From Lederbergia citrisecunda (GTDB taxonomy: Bacteria > Bacillota > Bacilli > Bacillales > Bacillaceae_C): 64,000 nt of DNA. The notes below the pieces were generated by a model. That model worked only from the letters and a program-made list of their open reading frames with translations. It did not search any database and was not told where the DNA came from. Each line of letters starts with the position of its first letter. Positions within the stretch are counted from its first letter, which is position 1. The stretch spans positions 3,149,992 to 3,213,991 of the forward strand of contig NZ_JAGYPJ010000001.1 in assembly GCF_018343695.1 (NCBI RefSeq), written 5' to 3'. Below are positions 43,517-53,379 of this stretch, in pieces. The translations under genes were made by a program, and so were the position numbers.

Positions 43517-44399
43517 TGGATGTGGGAGTAAAACAATAGAAAAGAATGGCAACAATATTAACAAAGAGGTAAGTGAAAATAAATCAGATACGATCATATA
43601 CGAATCTGAAAACGGCCCGGTCGAAGTTCCTGCTGACCCTAAACGTGTCGTCGTTCTCTCTTCTTTTGCTGGGAATGTTATGGCTCTAGGTGTTAATCTG
43701 GTCGGCGTAGATTCATGGTCCAAAATGAATCCCCGTTTCGATGATACGTTAAAAAATGTCGAAGAAGTTTCCGACGAAAGCTTGGAAAAAATCATTGAGT
43801 TAGAACCAGATTTAATTATCGGGTTATCAAATATTAACAATGTAGATAAATTAAATGAAATTGCCCCTACAGTCACATTTACATATGGAAAAGTAGACTA
43901 TTTAACGCAACATATAGAAATTGGGAAACTATTAAACAAGGAAAAAGAAGCACGAGCATGGGTTGATGACTTTAAAAAACGTGCGCAAGCTGCAGGTGAA
44001 GAGATCAAAGCAAAAATCGGAGAAGATGCAACTGTCTCTGTAATTGAAAATTTCGATAAGCAGCTTTACGTATACGGTGATAACTGGGGCCGTGGAACAG
44101 AAATTCTGTATCAAGAAATGCACTTAGCTATGCCTGAGAAAGTAAAAGAAACAGCATTGAAAGATGGGTATTATGCTTTATCTCTAGAAGTACTTCCTGA
44201 ATTTTCGGGAGACTATGTCATTTTAAGCAAATTCAGTGACACCGATAACGCATTCCAAGAAACAGATACGTATAAAAACATTCCAGCTGTAAAGAACAAC
44301 CGTGTATTTGAAGTAAATGGGAAAGAATTTTATTTCAATGATCCATTGACGTTAGATTTCCAGCTAGATTTCTTTATGAAAAGCTTTCTAGGTAAGTAG
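43470..44399 (+). CDS. fhuD: Hydroxamate-siderophore-binding lipoprotein (FhuD-like)
   Basis: The 309-residue protein starts with a lipoprotein signal peptide (KKLLIPFLLLLLIISGCGS; lipid Cys 18). The mature part resembles FhuD2-type proteins: PVEVPADPKRVVVL, LEPDLIIGLSN, ATVSVIENFDKQLYVYGDNW then GRGTEILYQ, and a C-terminal FYFNDPLTLDFQLDFF. It would bind ferric hydroxamates outside the membrane and dock on FhuBG. AAAAGGAGAAG precedes the ATG. It overlaps fhuC by 47 nt; fhuB follows. Confidence 0.88.
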   Translation: MKKLLIPFLLLLLIISGCGSKTIEKNGNNINKEVSENKSDTIIYESENGPVEVPADPKRVVVLSSFAGNVMALGVNLVGVDSWSKMNPRFDDTLKNVEEVSDESLEKIIELEPDLIIGLSNINNVDKLNEIAPTVTFTYGKVDYLTQHIEIGKLLNKEKEARAWVDDFKKRAQAAGEEIKAKIGEDATVSVIENFDKQLYVYGDNWGRGTEILYQEMHLAMPEKVKETALKDGYYALSLEVLPEFSGDYVILSKFSDTDNAFQETDTYKNIPAVKNNRVFEVNGKEFYFNDPLTLDFQLDFFMKSFLGK

Positions 44400-44470
44400 T
44401 ACAACAATTGAGGGATTCTTGTAATAAGAATTCCTCATCCTATATACAAAAAAGAAAAGATGAGAGCGTT

Positions 44471-45478
44471 ATGATAAATGAAAAACGTACAATTCCATTT
44501 ATTTATATACTGATAGTCGGAATTTTGGTGCTCCTATTTATGTTTATTGCCGCAATGATTTTTGGAGCAGCCGAGACGACCATTAAAGATGTTTGGTTAG
44601 CACTCACGTCTAATGCAACAGGTGAAAAAATTTCTATTATACGTGAAATACGCTTACCACGTGAAGTCGCGGGAGTGTTAGTTGGAGCATCCCTCGCTGT
44701 TTCCGGTGCGATTATGCAGGGTATGACAAGAAACCCGCTCGCAGATCCAGGCCTACTCGGATTAACCTCTGGAGCAAGTGCTGCACTTGCCGTTACGATC
44801 GCATTGATTCCTTCTGCCAACTACTTCGGAATCATGATCGCTTGTTTTATTGGTGCTTCTGTTGGTGCTATCTTGGTATTGGGAATTGGCTCCATGAAAA
44901 AAGGCGGATTTTCTCCTTTTCGAATTGTCCTTGCTGGAGCTGCAGTTTCCGCCTTTTTATACGCCATTGCAGATGGTATTGGGCTATACTTTAAAATTTC
45001 AAAAGATGTATCCATGTGGACAGCAGGAGGATTAATTGGAACTTCTTGGAATCAACTTCAAATTATTCTTCCCTTTATTTCGATTGGAATTTTGATTTCT
45101 CTTTTTCTATCTAGACAGATTACTATTCTAAGTTTAAGTGAAGAAGTGGCAGTTGGATTGGGGCAAAAAACAACGCAAATCAAAGTCATTCTTTTCTTTG
45201 TCATCATTTTATTGACTGGAGCCTCAGTTGCGCTTGTGGGAAATACGGCATTTATCGGATTAATGGTCCCACACGTAGTTCGAAGTATCGTCGGGACTGA
45301 CTATCGTTTCATCATCCCTATGTCCGCTATCTTTGGAGCTTCCTTTATGTTATTTGCCGATACACTAGGACGTACGATTAATTCTCCTTATGAGACACCT
45401 GTTGCAGCTATCGTTGCTATGATGGGATTACCTTTCTTCCTAATCATTGTTCGTAAAGGGGGCAGGGCTTTCCTATGA
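44471..45478 (+). CDS. fhuB: FecCD-type siderophore permease (FhuB-like)
   Basis: The 335-residue permease has about ten membrane helices and the FecCD signatures: RLPREVAGVLVGASLAVSGAIMQGMTRNPLADPGLLGLTSGAS (about residues 55-97), GNTAFIGLMVPHVVRSIVGTDYR and ADTLGRTI...ETPVAAIVAMMGLPFFLIIV. It forms half of the siderophore channel with FhuG. ATG 44471 is preferred with GAGAG just before; an earlier ATG at 44408 would add a hydrophilic stretch with no site. It overlaps fhuG by 4 nt. Confidence 0.9.
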   Translation: MINEKRTIPFIYILIVGILVLLFMFIAAMIFGAAETTIKDVWLALTSNATGEKISIIREIRLPREVAGVLVGASLAVSGAIMQGMTRNPLADPGLLGLTSGASAALAVTIALIPSANYFGIMIACFIGASVGAILVLGIGSMKKGGFSPFRIVLAGAAVSAFLYAIADGIGLYFKISKDVSMWTAGGLIGTSWNQLQIILPFISIGILISLFLSRQITILSLSEEVAVGLGQKTTQIKVILFFVIILLTGASVALVGNTAFIGLMVPHVVRSIVGTDYRFIIPMSAIFGASFMLFADTLGRTINSPYETPVAAIVAMMGLPFFLIIVRKGGRAFL

Positions 45479-46482
45479 TTCAAAGAGCTTTAATAAAAAA
45501 ACAAAGATTCATGTTATCTCTTTTTTCGGCGCTTATTTTATTAACCATTGTGATTGGTTTAGGGATTGGGTATTCCTCTTTATCGTATGACAGATTAATT
45601 CCTACCTTTCTTGGTCAAGGTACATTCAAAGAAGAATTTGTCTTATTTTCGATTCGGTTACCAAGAATCATAATTACGCTGTTGGCGGGGATGGGGCTAG
45701 CCTTATCAGGTGCTATTTTACAAGGGATAACCCGAAATGATTTAGCCGACCCTGGAATAATTGGGATCAACTCTGGAGCTGGTGCTGCGATAGCATGCTT
45801 CTTTTTATTTTTTCCTATAAAAGCCGGGACATTTGTTTATTTACTTCCACTTGTCGCATTTTTTGGTGCCCTTGTGACCGCGTTCTTAATATATATGTTT
45901 TCCTACAACCGAAATACTGGCCTTCAACCCGTACGCCTTGTGCTAATTGGAATTGGATTTTCCATGGCGCTTTCAGGATTGATGATTATCCTCATTTCTT
46001 CAGCGGAACGGGCAAAGGTAGATTTTATTGCAAAATGGTTAGCCGGTAATATATGGGGCTCGGATTGGCCGTTTATATTGGCCATATTGCCTTGGTTAAT
46101 CGTATTAATTCCATATACCTTATACAAGGCAAATCGATTAAATCTTCTCGGTTTTAGTGAACCTATAGCAATTGGAGTTGGTGTTTCGATTGAAAAGGAG
46201 CGGATCACCCTACTCTTAACGGCCGTTGCACTAGCGGCTGCCTCTGTTTCTGTAACTGGTGGAATTGCATTTATCGGATTAATGGCACCCCATATCGCTA
46301 AATCTTTAGTTGGACCTAGACATCAATTATTCATTCCAATCGCCATTTTAATTGGCGGATGGCTATTATTATTCGCCGATACGATTGGACGAAATTTAGT
46401 TGAACCAGACGGGATTCCTGCGGGTATTATGGTAGCACTAATCGGGGCGCCTTATTTTATGTACTTGCTTTTGAAAAAATAA
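45475..46482 (+). CDS. fhuG: FecCD-type siderophore permease (FhuG-like)
   Basis: The 335-residue permease repeats the FecCD signatures: RLPRIIITLLAGMGLALSGAILQGITRNDLADPGIIGINSGAG, GGIAFIGLMAPHIAKSLVGPRH and DTIGRNLVEPDGIPAGIMVALIGAPYFMYLLLKK. It pairs with FhuB in the membrane. The ATG lies in an ATGA overlap with the fhuB stop, so translation is coupled. It ends the operon before a strong terminator. Confidence 0.9.
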   Translation: MIQRALIKKQRFMLSLFSALILLTIVIGLGIGYSSLSYDRLIPTFLGQGTFKEEFVLFSIRLPRIIITLLAGMGLALSGAILQGITRNDLADPGIIGINSGAGAAIACFFLFFPIKAGTFVYLLPLVAFFGALVTAFLIYMFSYNRNTGLQPVRLVLIGIGFSMALSGLMIILISSAERAKVDFIAKWLAGNIWGSDWPFILAILPWLIVLIPYTLYKANRLNLLGFSEPIAIGVGVSIEKERITLLLTAVALAAASVSVTGGIAFIGLMAPHIAKSLVGPRHQLFIPIAILIGGWLLLFADTIGRNLVEPDGIPAGIMVALIGAPYFMYLLLKK

Positions 46483-46500
46483 TAGCCACCTATTTTTAAC

Positions 46501-46537
46501 AACATCCCTTAAGAAAAAGATTCTTAAGGGATGTTTT
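46501..46537 (+). terminator. Terminator of fhuCDBG
   Basis: AACATCCCTTAAGAA pairs with TTCTTAAGGGATGTT (15 bp), followed by TTACG. Confidence 0.85.
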
Positions 46538-46709
46538 ACGTATGCATAAACAGTAGATAATTAAAAACACGGAACAATGCTTATATTAATATATGAAAAG
46601 ACGATGTAAAAGCAGCAATCATAGATAGATTTAAAATGTATTTAAGCTACACAAAAGGAAGCGATCTATATAAAGTGATGTACATCTATGAGTCTAAAAA
46701 TCCTAATCA

Positions 46710-48479
46710 TCATCCCGCTTGAGTTAATCCCTCACCCATTAACATATTCTGCTTCGAGTACAACTCTTTGTAATAACCATTACGTCTAAGCAAGCTTTGA
46801 TGGTTACCACTTTCGACGATTTCTCCTTTTTTCACAACAAATATCATATCTGCGTTTACAATCGTTGAGAGCCTATGGGCAATCATGATAATTGTTTTAT
46901 CTATTTCGAATTGGTTGATCGATTCCTGAACAAGCTTTTCACTTTCATTATCTAGTGCGCTTGTTGCTTCATCTAAAATGATCAGGGATGGATTCTTTAA
47001 AAATACACGCGCTAAAGCTATTCGTTGTTTTTGACCTCCAGAGAGCTTGATTCCTCTTTCGCCAATTTCTGTATCGTATTGATGTGGTAATTCCGAAATA
47101 AAATCATGAGCAAAAGCTTTTTTGGCTGCAGTAATGATTTCCTCATCCGTCGCATCTAGTTTTGCCATTTTAATATTATCTTTGATTGAGGTACTGTATA
47201 AGAAATTATCCTGTGTCACAATCCCCATATGTTCCCTAAGGCTGGCAATCGAGTAATCTTTAATATTTACTCCATCAATTAACACCTCACCTTTTGTCGC
47301 ATCATACATTCTTAGCAGCAGTTGAAGAATGGTACTTTTTCCACCACCGCTTTCGCCGACAAATGCATACGTTTTTCCTTTCTCTAATGTCAATGACATG
47401 TTTTTAATGATTTCATTTTTTCCATCATATGCGAACGATACATTATTTAATTGAATAGATTGGCGGAATTGCGATAATTCTACTGGCTTTTCACTTTCTA
47501 TAATCGTTGATGGAGTAAGGAAAAAATCAAAGATTCTTTTAAGGGCAACATTTCCTTCCACTATTGCTGGATAAGCATTCACCAACGCGGCAACAGGACT
47601 TCTCATTCTATCTACATAGGCGAAAAAAGCAATTAAACTACCGATTGTTAAGCTTCCATCTATTACATATAGACTTGCAACAATCGCTACGATAAATGGT
47701 GTCATGTCACTTAGTACATTTACTGATGCTAACATGATGGCATTCACCCGGGCATGCTTATCAGTTAGACAATCGAAATGGGTTAAATGTTCATCCAGTT
47801 CTTCTTTGTCACGCTTTTCGGCTGCAAATAGTTTTGATAGAAAAGCACCCTGTATCTTTTCAAATATAAATCCACTCATTACTGATCGATACTTCATCAT
47901 GTTACGGGTTGATCTTTTAAATTTTTTAGATAAAAGATGGGCTAAAACAAATTGAAAGCCAACTAATAAAACCGATAGCACAGCTAGTTTCACATTAAGT
48001 TTCACCATAACAGTTATTACAAAGAGCAATACAATCATTTCAATCCAAATGTTCCCGAACATAGCTGTCAAAAAGCCTCTTACCTTTTCAATATCATCGA
48101 AAAAACGAGTTCCAATTTCACCACTTTTATTATCTACAAAATACTTCGCATCGAGAGAATGAACCTTTTGAAAAGCATCTTTCCGTAGCTGTTTGATGAT
48201 ATTGTTGTTTGCCTTATGAATACAAAACTGCCGTACATATTCCATTGGAGTTCTAAGGAAAAGAAACACAATGATCATTCCTGCTGAAATGTATAAAAGT
48301 TGCTCGAGCATTTCCGTACGATTTAGCGCTTCATTTTGCAGTAATTGATCAAATATATATTTTAAAATTAACGGAACAAAAAGGGGAATTAGAAATCGAA
48401 AAATGCTACCGACAAATCCTATAAGATACCATTTACTAACCTGTTTTACATATGGCATAAACAGTTGATAGTTATTCAT
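46710..48479 (-). CDS. ABC exporter (fused membrane and ATPase domains)
   Basis: The 589-residue half-transporter has an N-terminal type I exporter membrane domain (six helices; FCIHKANNNIIKQLRKDAFQKVHSLDAKYFVDNKSGEI region near residues 75-120) and a C-terminal ATPase with Walker A GESGGGKST, signature KLSGGQKQR, Walker B LIILDEATSALD and IMIAHRLST. It works as a homo- or heterodimer to export lipids, peptides or drugs. ATG 48479 follows AAAGGAG by 8 nt. A repeated intergenic element lies just upstream. Confidence 0.88.
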   Translation of the reverse strand: MNNYQLFMPYVKQVSKWYLIGFVGSIFRFLIPLFVPLILKYIFDQLLQNEALNRTEMLEQLLYISAGMIIVFLFLRTPMEYVRQFCIHKANNNIIKQLRKDAFQKVHSLDAKYFVDNKSGEIGTRFFDDIEKVRGFLTAMFGNIWIEMIVLLFVITVMVKLNVKLAVLSVLLVGFQFVLAHLLSKKFKRSTRNMMKYRSVMSGFIFEKIQGAFLSKLFAAEKRDKEELDEHLTHFDCLTDKHARVNAIMLASVNVLSDMTPFIVAIVASLYVIDGSLTIGSLIAFFAYVDRMRSPVAALVNAYPAIVEGNVALKRIFDFFLTPSTIIESEKPVELSQFRQSIQLNNVSFAYDGKNEIIKNMSLTLEKGKTYAFVGESGGGKSTILQLLLRMYDATKGEVLIDGVNIKDYSIASLREHMGIVTQDNFLYSTSIKDNIKMAKLDATDEEIITAAKKAFAHDFISELPHQYDTEIGERGIKLSGGQKQRIALARVFLKNPSLIILDEATSALDNESEKLVQESINQFEIDKTIIMIAHRLSTIVNADMIFVVKKGEIVESGNHQSLLRRNGYYKELYSKQNMLMGEGLTQAG

Positions 48480-48520
48480 CATCCGTACTCCTTTCAATCA
48501 TTTGATTTATTGATTGATGT

Positions 48521-48577
48521 CATTGTACGGCGAATTCACTGCTTGCGAACCGCAGTATTTGCGAATCTTCCCCGCAT
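48521..48577. repeat. Intergenic element, copy 1 (before the ABC exporter)
   Basis: It starts CATTGTACGGCGAAT, then AACCGCAG, TTGCGAA and CCCCGCA. The same order and near-same spacing occur at 53380-53436. It is followed by a GCATG/CATGC hairpin. Both copies lie between a minus-strand stop and the next minus-strand ABC gene. Confidence 0.6.
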
Positions 48578-48673
48578 GGTTTTTGAGTCATGCCGCAAGT
48601 TTTTGTGGGATACATGCAAAAAAAATCCACCAAATGGTAGATTTTTAGATTGCGATCTTTTCGACTTAAATGG

Positions 48674-49714
48674 TTAAGTTAATTGTATATGGTGAGCTAA
48701 ATATTCTGCATCGTCTCCCACCCCTAAAAGTAGAGCCGATCCTCTTCGATGTTGCCAAGGTAGGCCTAGAAAGTATAGGCCTTCATTTTCCGTTATCCCT
48801 CTCTCATGTTTTATATAGCCATTCCGATCAAAAAGGTTAGGAATATCTATCCATGAGTAATCTTTATTAAAACCAGTTGCCCAAATAACATTTTGTACTC
48901 TTAAAGTTGATGAGTCTTCAAACTGAATAATATTTCCTTTGATAGATTTTGATCTAGCTTTTAATTTAACTTCTTTATTCTTGATTCTCTCTCTTAACTC
49001 AAATCCAAATATTGGATCTGGTTTACCTTTAAATTTTTTACCGATAAAGGAGTCACCGCTCGCCTTCAATAACCCGATTTTCTCACACCACCAAAAGAAA
49101 CTCTTTTTACCGATGGATAAGGGGAGAAAACGAATCTTATGACCAATAGATAAGTATGTTTCATGAATGCTTGATAACTCAACGGCTATTTGCGCACCGG
49201 AATTTCCTCCTCCTACGACTAACACAGAACCGTGATTCAATTGAGTTTGATTTTTATATTCAGAAGAATGAAGCTGTACAATGTCTTTAGGAAGGTCTTT
49301 TGCAAAAGATGGGATTCTAGGAGTATGAAAAGGACCTGTAGCGATAATTACTTTTTTAGATTTTATTAGAGAGTCCTTCGTGACTATATGGTATTGACCA
49401 TTTTCTTTCCGAACCTTTGTCACTTCACATTTTAACTGAATAGGCAAATTGAATGTTTTACCGTATTGCTCTAGATAATTAGCAATTTCGTTTTTTGTTG
49501 GGTATCCTGAAGGATCACCCTCTACTTCCAAACCAGGTAAAGAACTGTATGAACGCGGTGTAAATAAGACTAGTGAATCATACCTTTTCCGCCAAGCGTC
49601 ACCGACTAATTCATTATTATCGAGAATCAAAAATGATAATGACGTTTTCCTTAAGTAATAACCCATGGCCAATCCTGCCTGGCCGCCACCAATGACGATT
49701 ACATCATATACCAT
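48674..49714 (-). CDS. FAD-dependent NAD(P)-binding monooxygenase-like flavoprotein
   Basis: The 346-residue protein has an FAD Rossmann motif VIVIGGGQAGLAMGYYL (residues 4-20), a second GSVLVVGGGNSGAQIAVEL (about 160) for NAD(P)H, and IWATGFNKDYSWID near the end, the CzcO/YrhO-like flavin monooxygenase layout. The RxYDSLxLxTPRSYSSLPG segment is also typical. Its substrate is unknown. ATG 49714 has AGGAGTGA upstream; the earlier ATG at 49735 lacks a site. It is monocistronic. Confidence 0.84.
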   Translation of the reverse strand: MVYDVIVIGGGQAGLAMGYYLRKTSLSFLILDNNELVGDAWRKRYDSLVLFTPRSYSSLPGLEVEGDPSGYPTKNEIANYLEQYGKTFNLPIQLKCEVTKVRKENGQYHIVTKDSLIKSKKVIIATGPFHTPRIPSFAKDLPKDIVQLHSSEYKNQTQLNHGSVLVVGGGNSGAQIAVELSSIHETYLSIGHKIRFLPLSIGKKSFFWWCEKIGLLKASGDSFIGKKFKGKPDPIFGFELRERIKNKEVKLKARSKSIKGNIIQFEDSSTLRVQNVIWATGFNKDYSWIDIPNLFDRNGYIKHERGITENEGLYFLGLPWQHRRGSALLLGVGDDAEYLAHHIQLT

Positions 49715-49884
49715 AAACTCACTCCTACCATTCAAATCTATCCAATTCTTCTATTGCGCATGATTTACTATTTAGCAATATGTTCAGAAATTGTTTCATC
49801 TATATCATCCAAATAACTTTATAATCTTATTTCATATAATAAGCAAGACTTGAAAAATATTATTCTACCCGCACTAAGAAATAA

Positions 49885-50043
49885 CTATTTATTTAATGTC
49901 ACAATTTTAATCAATAAAAATAAGGTTTCTTTAAAAGGAAATTCTTTCTTTTTTGCTGTAAACATCCAAGCCTGATCAGCGATTCGTTGTCGTTCACGCT
50001 CTTTGTACTTTATCAATTTTTCTTCAACATATATATTATTCAC
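49885..50043 (-). CDS. Small uncharacterised protein (52 residues)
   Basis: A minus-strand frame starts with GTG 50043, preceded by GAAGGGTGA at fair spacing, and ends TAG 49885. The product (NNIYVEEKLIKYKERERQRI, then ADQAWMFTAKKKEFPFKETL and FLLIKIVTLNK) is basic and helical with an aromatic centre. It has no signal peptide or Gly-Gly leader. It follows the FtsX-like gene by 92 bp, with a hairpin between. I do not recognise the family, but the codon pattern and ribosome binding site support a real gene. Confidence 0.6.
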   Translation of the reverse strand: MNNIYVEEKLIKYKERERQRIADQAWMFTAKKKEFPFKETLFLLIKIVTLNK

Positions 50044-50094
50044 GGTTATTCACCCTTCGGTTATGAATTTACTTGATAACCTCTATCGCTTGTT

Positions 50095-50121
50095 ATGGGG
50101 CAGAATATAATTCCGCCCCAT
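50095..50121 (-). terminator. Hairpin after the FtsX-like gene
   Basis: On the minus strand ATGGGGCGGAAT pairs with ATTCTGCCCCAT, with one G-U pair. The T run after it is weak, so read-through into the small gene is possible. Confidence 0.6.
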
Positions 50122-50135
50122 ATAAAACATTCACG

Positions 50136-52619
50136 TTATTCGTATCTCAATGCTTCACTTAGTTTTGTTTTTGCAGCTCTTGAGGCTGGTGCAAAACTGG
50201 AAATCAAGCTAACGGAAAGTCCAAACAGAGTAGTTGCAAAGATGATAATCCATGAGATCCCAAAATCAAAAGTAAGTGAACTTACTTCCATAAAGGTAGA
50301 AGTAATATAGATTAACAGAATTCCAAACAATAAACCAATAACAGTCGCCACTAGCCCAATACCTAAACCTTCTAACATAATCATTCCGATTATTTGGCGT
50401 CGTGTTATTCCGACTGCACGCATCATCCCAATTTCACGAATCCGTTCCATCACACTAATGAGCAATGTGTTAGTGATTCCAATCCCTGAAACGATAATGG
50501 CTAAGACAACGAGTCCATTAATAATCGTGAATGATCCAGTAAATGTAGCGCTAATGACGGAAACCCAATCTTCCGGCCCAAACATTTCTTCAATTCTTTC
50601 GCCAAACTGGTCAAATATTCTTTCCCTTAATTGCAGCGGACTTATATTCTCACTCTTTATAACAAGGGCATTCCTTTCAAATTTAAGTCCGAAACTCTCT
50701 TTGAAGGTCTCTTCTTTCATAAAAGCACCGTAGCCGCTGTTTTTCATTGAGTCGACTATACCAGCAACCTTATACGCTTTTAAGCCTTGTAGTGTATCTA
50801 ACCAAATGCTTTCTCCGACTATACCGCCCCACACATCGTAAGCAATTTTATCTAGAAGAATTTCATCTGATTTTAAATGTTTTATTCGATCACTATTTCG
50901 CATGTCGGGTATTGTAAACAGCGAAAATCGGTCGATCCATTCCGCGCCAACACCATAAACCGGCAGTTTACGTTGTTGATCATGTAGAGTCCAGACGACT
51001 GATTGCAAGGAATAAGTAACTGCCTCATCCACACCATCGATTTTCTTTAAAACTTCTAGATCCTCTTTTTCAACGTGGTGGAACATAATATCCAGATTTC
51101 CTCCGTAAGAGGAGTAAATCACTTTTTCATATGTTTGCAACAGAGCGGAATTCAACGAGCTCATTAATACGATCATTGTAATTCCTAAAGATAGAATGAC
51201 AGCTGTCATAGATGGACGGCCTAAATTCCGATATAAATTACGTGTCGCCATTTCACCTGAAAAACGAAATGAAGGTTTATAGACAATCTTTAATAAGAAA
51301 TTAAATAGCTTAAACAGATACGGAAAAACAAATATGATTCCTATCATTAACGGAATAATCAAGAGCAAATGTTTTATAAAAAAACCGGATGCGATCAACA
51401 AGATTCCAGTAAAAGCGAGCCACTTATTGGGCCTAAAAGCAGTAGCTTGATTTTCTTTCAGTACTTCGATCACACTTACATTCCCTGCCTTGCGCATTGG
51501 GTACAATGCAGCGAGAATTGGTACTAACAGACCGGCAATAACAGATAATATCATGCCTTTTACAATTACCATGCTACCTTCATAGACGCTATATATTAGG
51601 AAGATGAGGGATTTTAATCCAAGTCCAATCGCATATCCGAACAATAATCCGAAGGCTGTTCCAATAATGGAAATGAGTATGACTTCAGTAAAAACCATCG
51701 CTTGTATGTCCGCAGGTGTATACCCCACTGTCTTTAATACTGCAAATTCATTTTTACGTTCTTTCATACTTACATAGAAAGAATGGAAAATGATAAAAGC
51801 ACTAAGAGCAATACCTAAGAATCCCGCAATGTAGAGAGCGAGAAAGAAGGAATCTAGCGTTTTAAAAGTTGATTCAAAATCGATCACGACCGGTTGCATA
51901 TAGATTCCATCGTAATTTTTCACGAATTGATCTAGATGACTTTCCACAGTTTTAGACGTTGACACGTCTTTTACTTTCACTTGGATATTGTCAATTTTTC
52001 CTGAAATACTATACCAATCCTGCACAACACTTAAAGGGACGGCAACAGACCATGGGTGATAGTTTGCCATCGACCAGCTTGATGGTCCCATAAGTTCAAC
52101 CGTATATTTGACGATTGCAGAAACTTTAATACTTTTAACTCCATGATCTGTTTTGAAGGAAATCGAATCCCCCACATCGACTTTCCATACTTTTGCTGTT
52201 CGATCTGTAATGACAGCTCCATCTGAATTCAAACTGCCTTTAACAACACGGAAATCCGTAACTGGGGTATCTAAATTACTATATCCTGTTATGACAACTC
52301 TTTTTTGAATGGGAGAAAGATTTTCTCCTTCCATCTCAATCCTTGTATTTTCTTTTAACACTGCAATGGATGTAATACTTTTTATTTTCTTTATATCTTG
52401 ATGAACTGCTTCTGAAAAATACGCTTCTGTCCCGTTAATATTAAAATCCGCTTTTCCGAAAGCATTTTTTAAGTAAATCGGAAAAGCCTTTTCGGCTGAG
52501 TCAACAGCAGCAACGACCGCAAATGTGGATGCTACCCCAATGACAATCGATAAAATCATTAGAAAGCTCCTGAGCTTTCTTCGCATTAGGTTACGCCATG
52601 CTACTAGCCAATGATTCAT
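50136..52619 (-). CDS. FtsX-like ABC transporter permease
   Basis: The 827-residue permease has an N-terminal membrane helix (FLMILSIVIGVASTFAVVAAVDS), a large outer domain, then FtsX-type helix bundles twice: near residues 260-400 (IAGFLGIALSAFIIFHSFYVSMKERKNEFAVLKTVGYT) and near the end (VSGIGITNTLLISVMERIREIGMMRAVG). This duplicated form resembles MacB/LolCE-like permeases that move lipoproteins, peptides or drugs or transmit mechanical signals. ATG 52619 follows GGGAGTGG and overlaps the ATPase gene by 29 nt. It belongs with the LolD-like ATPase. Confidence 0.85.
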   Translation of the reverse strand: MNHWLVAWRNLMRRKLRSFLMILSIVIGVASTFAVVAAVDSAEKAFPIYLKNAFGKADFNINGTEAYFSEAVHQDIKKIKSITSIAVLKENTRIEMEGENLSPIQKRVVITGYSNLDTPVTDFRVVKGSLNSDGAVITDRTAKVWKVDVGDSISFKTDHGVKSIKVSAIVKYTVELMGPSSWSMANYHPWSVAVPLSVVQDWYSISGKIDNIQVKVKDVSTSKTVESHLDQFVKNYDGIYMQPVVIDFESTFKTLDSFFLALYIAGFLGIALSAFIIFHSFYVSMKERKNEFAVLKTVGYTPADIQAMVFTEVILISIIGTAFGLLFGYAIGLGLKSLIFLIYSVYEGSMVIVKGMILSVIAGLLVPILAALYPMRKAGNVSVIEVLKENQATAFRPNKWLAFTGILLIASGFFIKHLLLIIPLMIGIIFVFPYLFKLFNFLLKIVYKPSFRFSGEMATRNLYRNLGRPSMTAVILSLGITMIVLMSSLNSALLQTYEKVIYSSYGGNLDIMFHHVEKEDLEVLKKIDGVDEAVTYSLQSVVWTLHDQQRKLPVYGVGAEWIDRFSLFTIPDMRNSDRIKHLKSDEILLDKIAYDVWGGIVGESIWLDTLQGLKAYKVAGIVDSMKNSGYGAFMKEETFKESFGLKFERNALVIKSENISPLQLRERIFDQFGERIEEMFGPEDWVSVISATFTGSFTIINGLVVLAIIVSGIGITNTLLISVMERIREIGMMRAVGITRRQIIGMIMLEGLGIGLVATVIGLLFGILLIYITSTFMEVSSLTFDFGISWIIIFATTLFGLSVSLISSFAPASRAAKTKLSEALRYE

Positions 52620-53307
52620 TTCGAGCCACTCCCTTTCTGCGATCCTGTACAATTTCGCCATCCCTAATTAAGATAATACGATTTGTAACCGCTGCGGCCT
52701 GCTGGTCATGAGTTACCATTACAATCGTTATTTTTTCTTCTTTATTCAATTTGGTAAGTAATTGCAAAATATCACTACCATTTTTTTGATCTAGGTTTCC
52801 AGTAGGCTCATCTGCCAAAATCAATTGGGGCCTCATGGCAAGCGCTCTTGCAATGGCGACCCGTTGTTGCTGACCACCACTTAGCTGGGACGGAAACTGC
52901 GATTCCTTCCCTTCTAGGTTTACATCCTTAATCAGCTGCTTTACCCGCTGCGAAATCTCATCTTTAGGCGTTTTATTAGCCGATAAGGCAAGTGCGATAT
53001 TTTCGGCAACTGTCAACATAGGAAGAAGTTGATAATTTTGAAAAACAAATCCTACTTTTGTACGTCGGAATAGCGTTCGTTCTTTTTCATTCAATTTGTT
53101 CAAATGAATACCATCCACGATCATTTCTCCTGAAGTTGGCAAGTCAAGTCCACCCATTAATTGCAGCAGTGTACTTTTCCCAGATCCACTAGGACCCATA
53201 ATAGCTACGAACTCTCCTTTTTTGATGTGCACATTGTTATTTTTTAATGCGAAAAAATCACCGGACTCTAATGAATAAACCTTGGAAACGTCTTGAATCG
53301 ATATCAT
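52591..53307 (-). CDS. LolD-like ABC transporter ATP-binding protein
   Basis: The 238-residue ATPase has Walker A GPSGSGKST (about residues 40-48), VFQNYQLLPMLTV, signature LSGGQQQR, Walker B LILADEPTGNLD and IVMVTHDQQAA, all typical of the LolD/MacB/YknY group. It drives the FtsX-like permease encoded next and overlapping by 29 nt. ATG 53307 follows GGAGG; an upstream ATG at 53322 lies inside that region. A repeated intergenic element and the two-component genes lie just upstream, so regulation by the latter is plausible. Confidence 0.9.
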   Translation of the reverse strand: MISIQDVSKVYSLESGDFFALKNNNVHIKKGEFVAIMGPSGSGKSTLLQLMGGLDLPTSGEMIVDGIHLNKLNEKERTLFRRTKVGFVFQNYQLLPMLTVAENIALALSANKTPKDEISQRVKQLIKDVNLEGKESQFPSQLSGGQQQRVAIARALAMRPQLILADEPTGNLDQKNGSDILQLLTKLNKEEKITIVMVTHDQQAAAVTNRIILIRDGEIVQDRRKGVARNESLASSMA

Positions 53308-53379
53308 AAAAATAACCTCCATTTTTCATTTTTCGGATTGTGAACAATTGTGAAACTTTCAATGATGTTAAGATGATTA

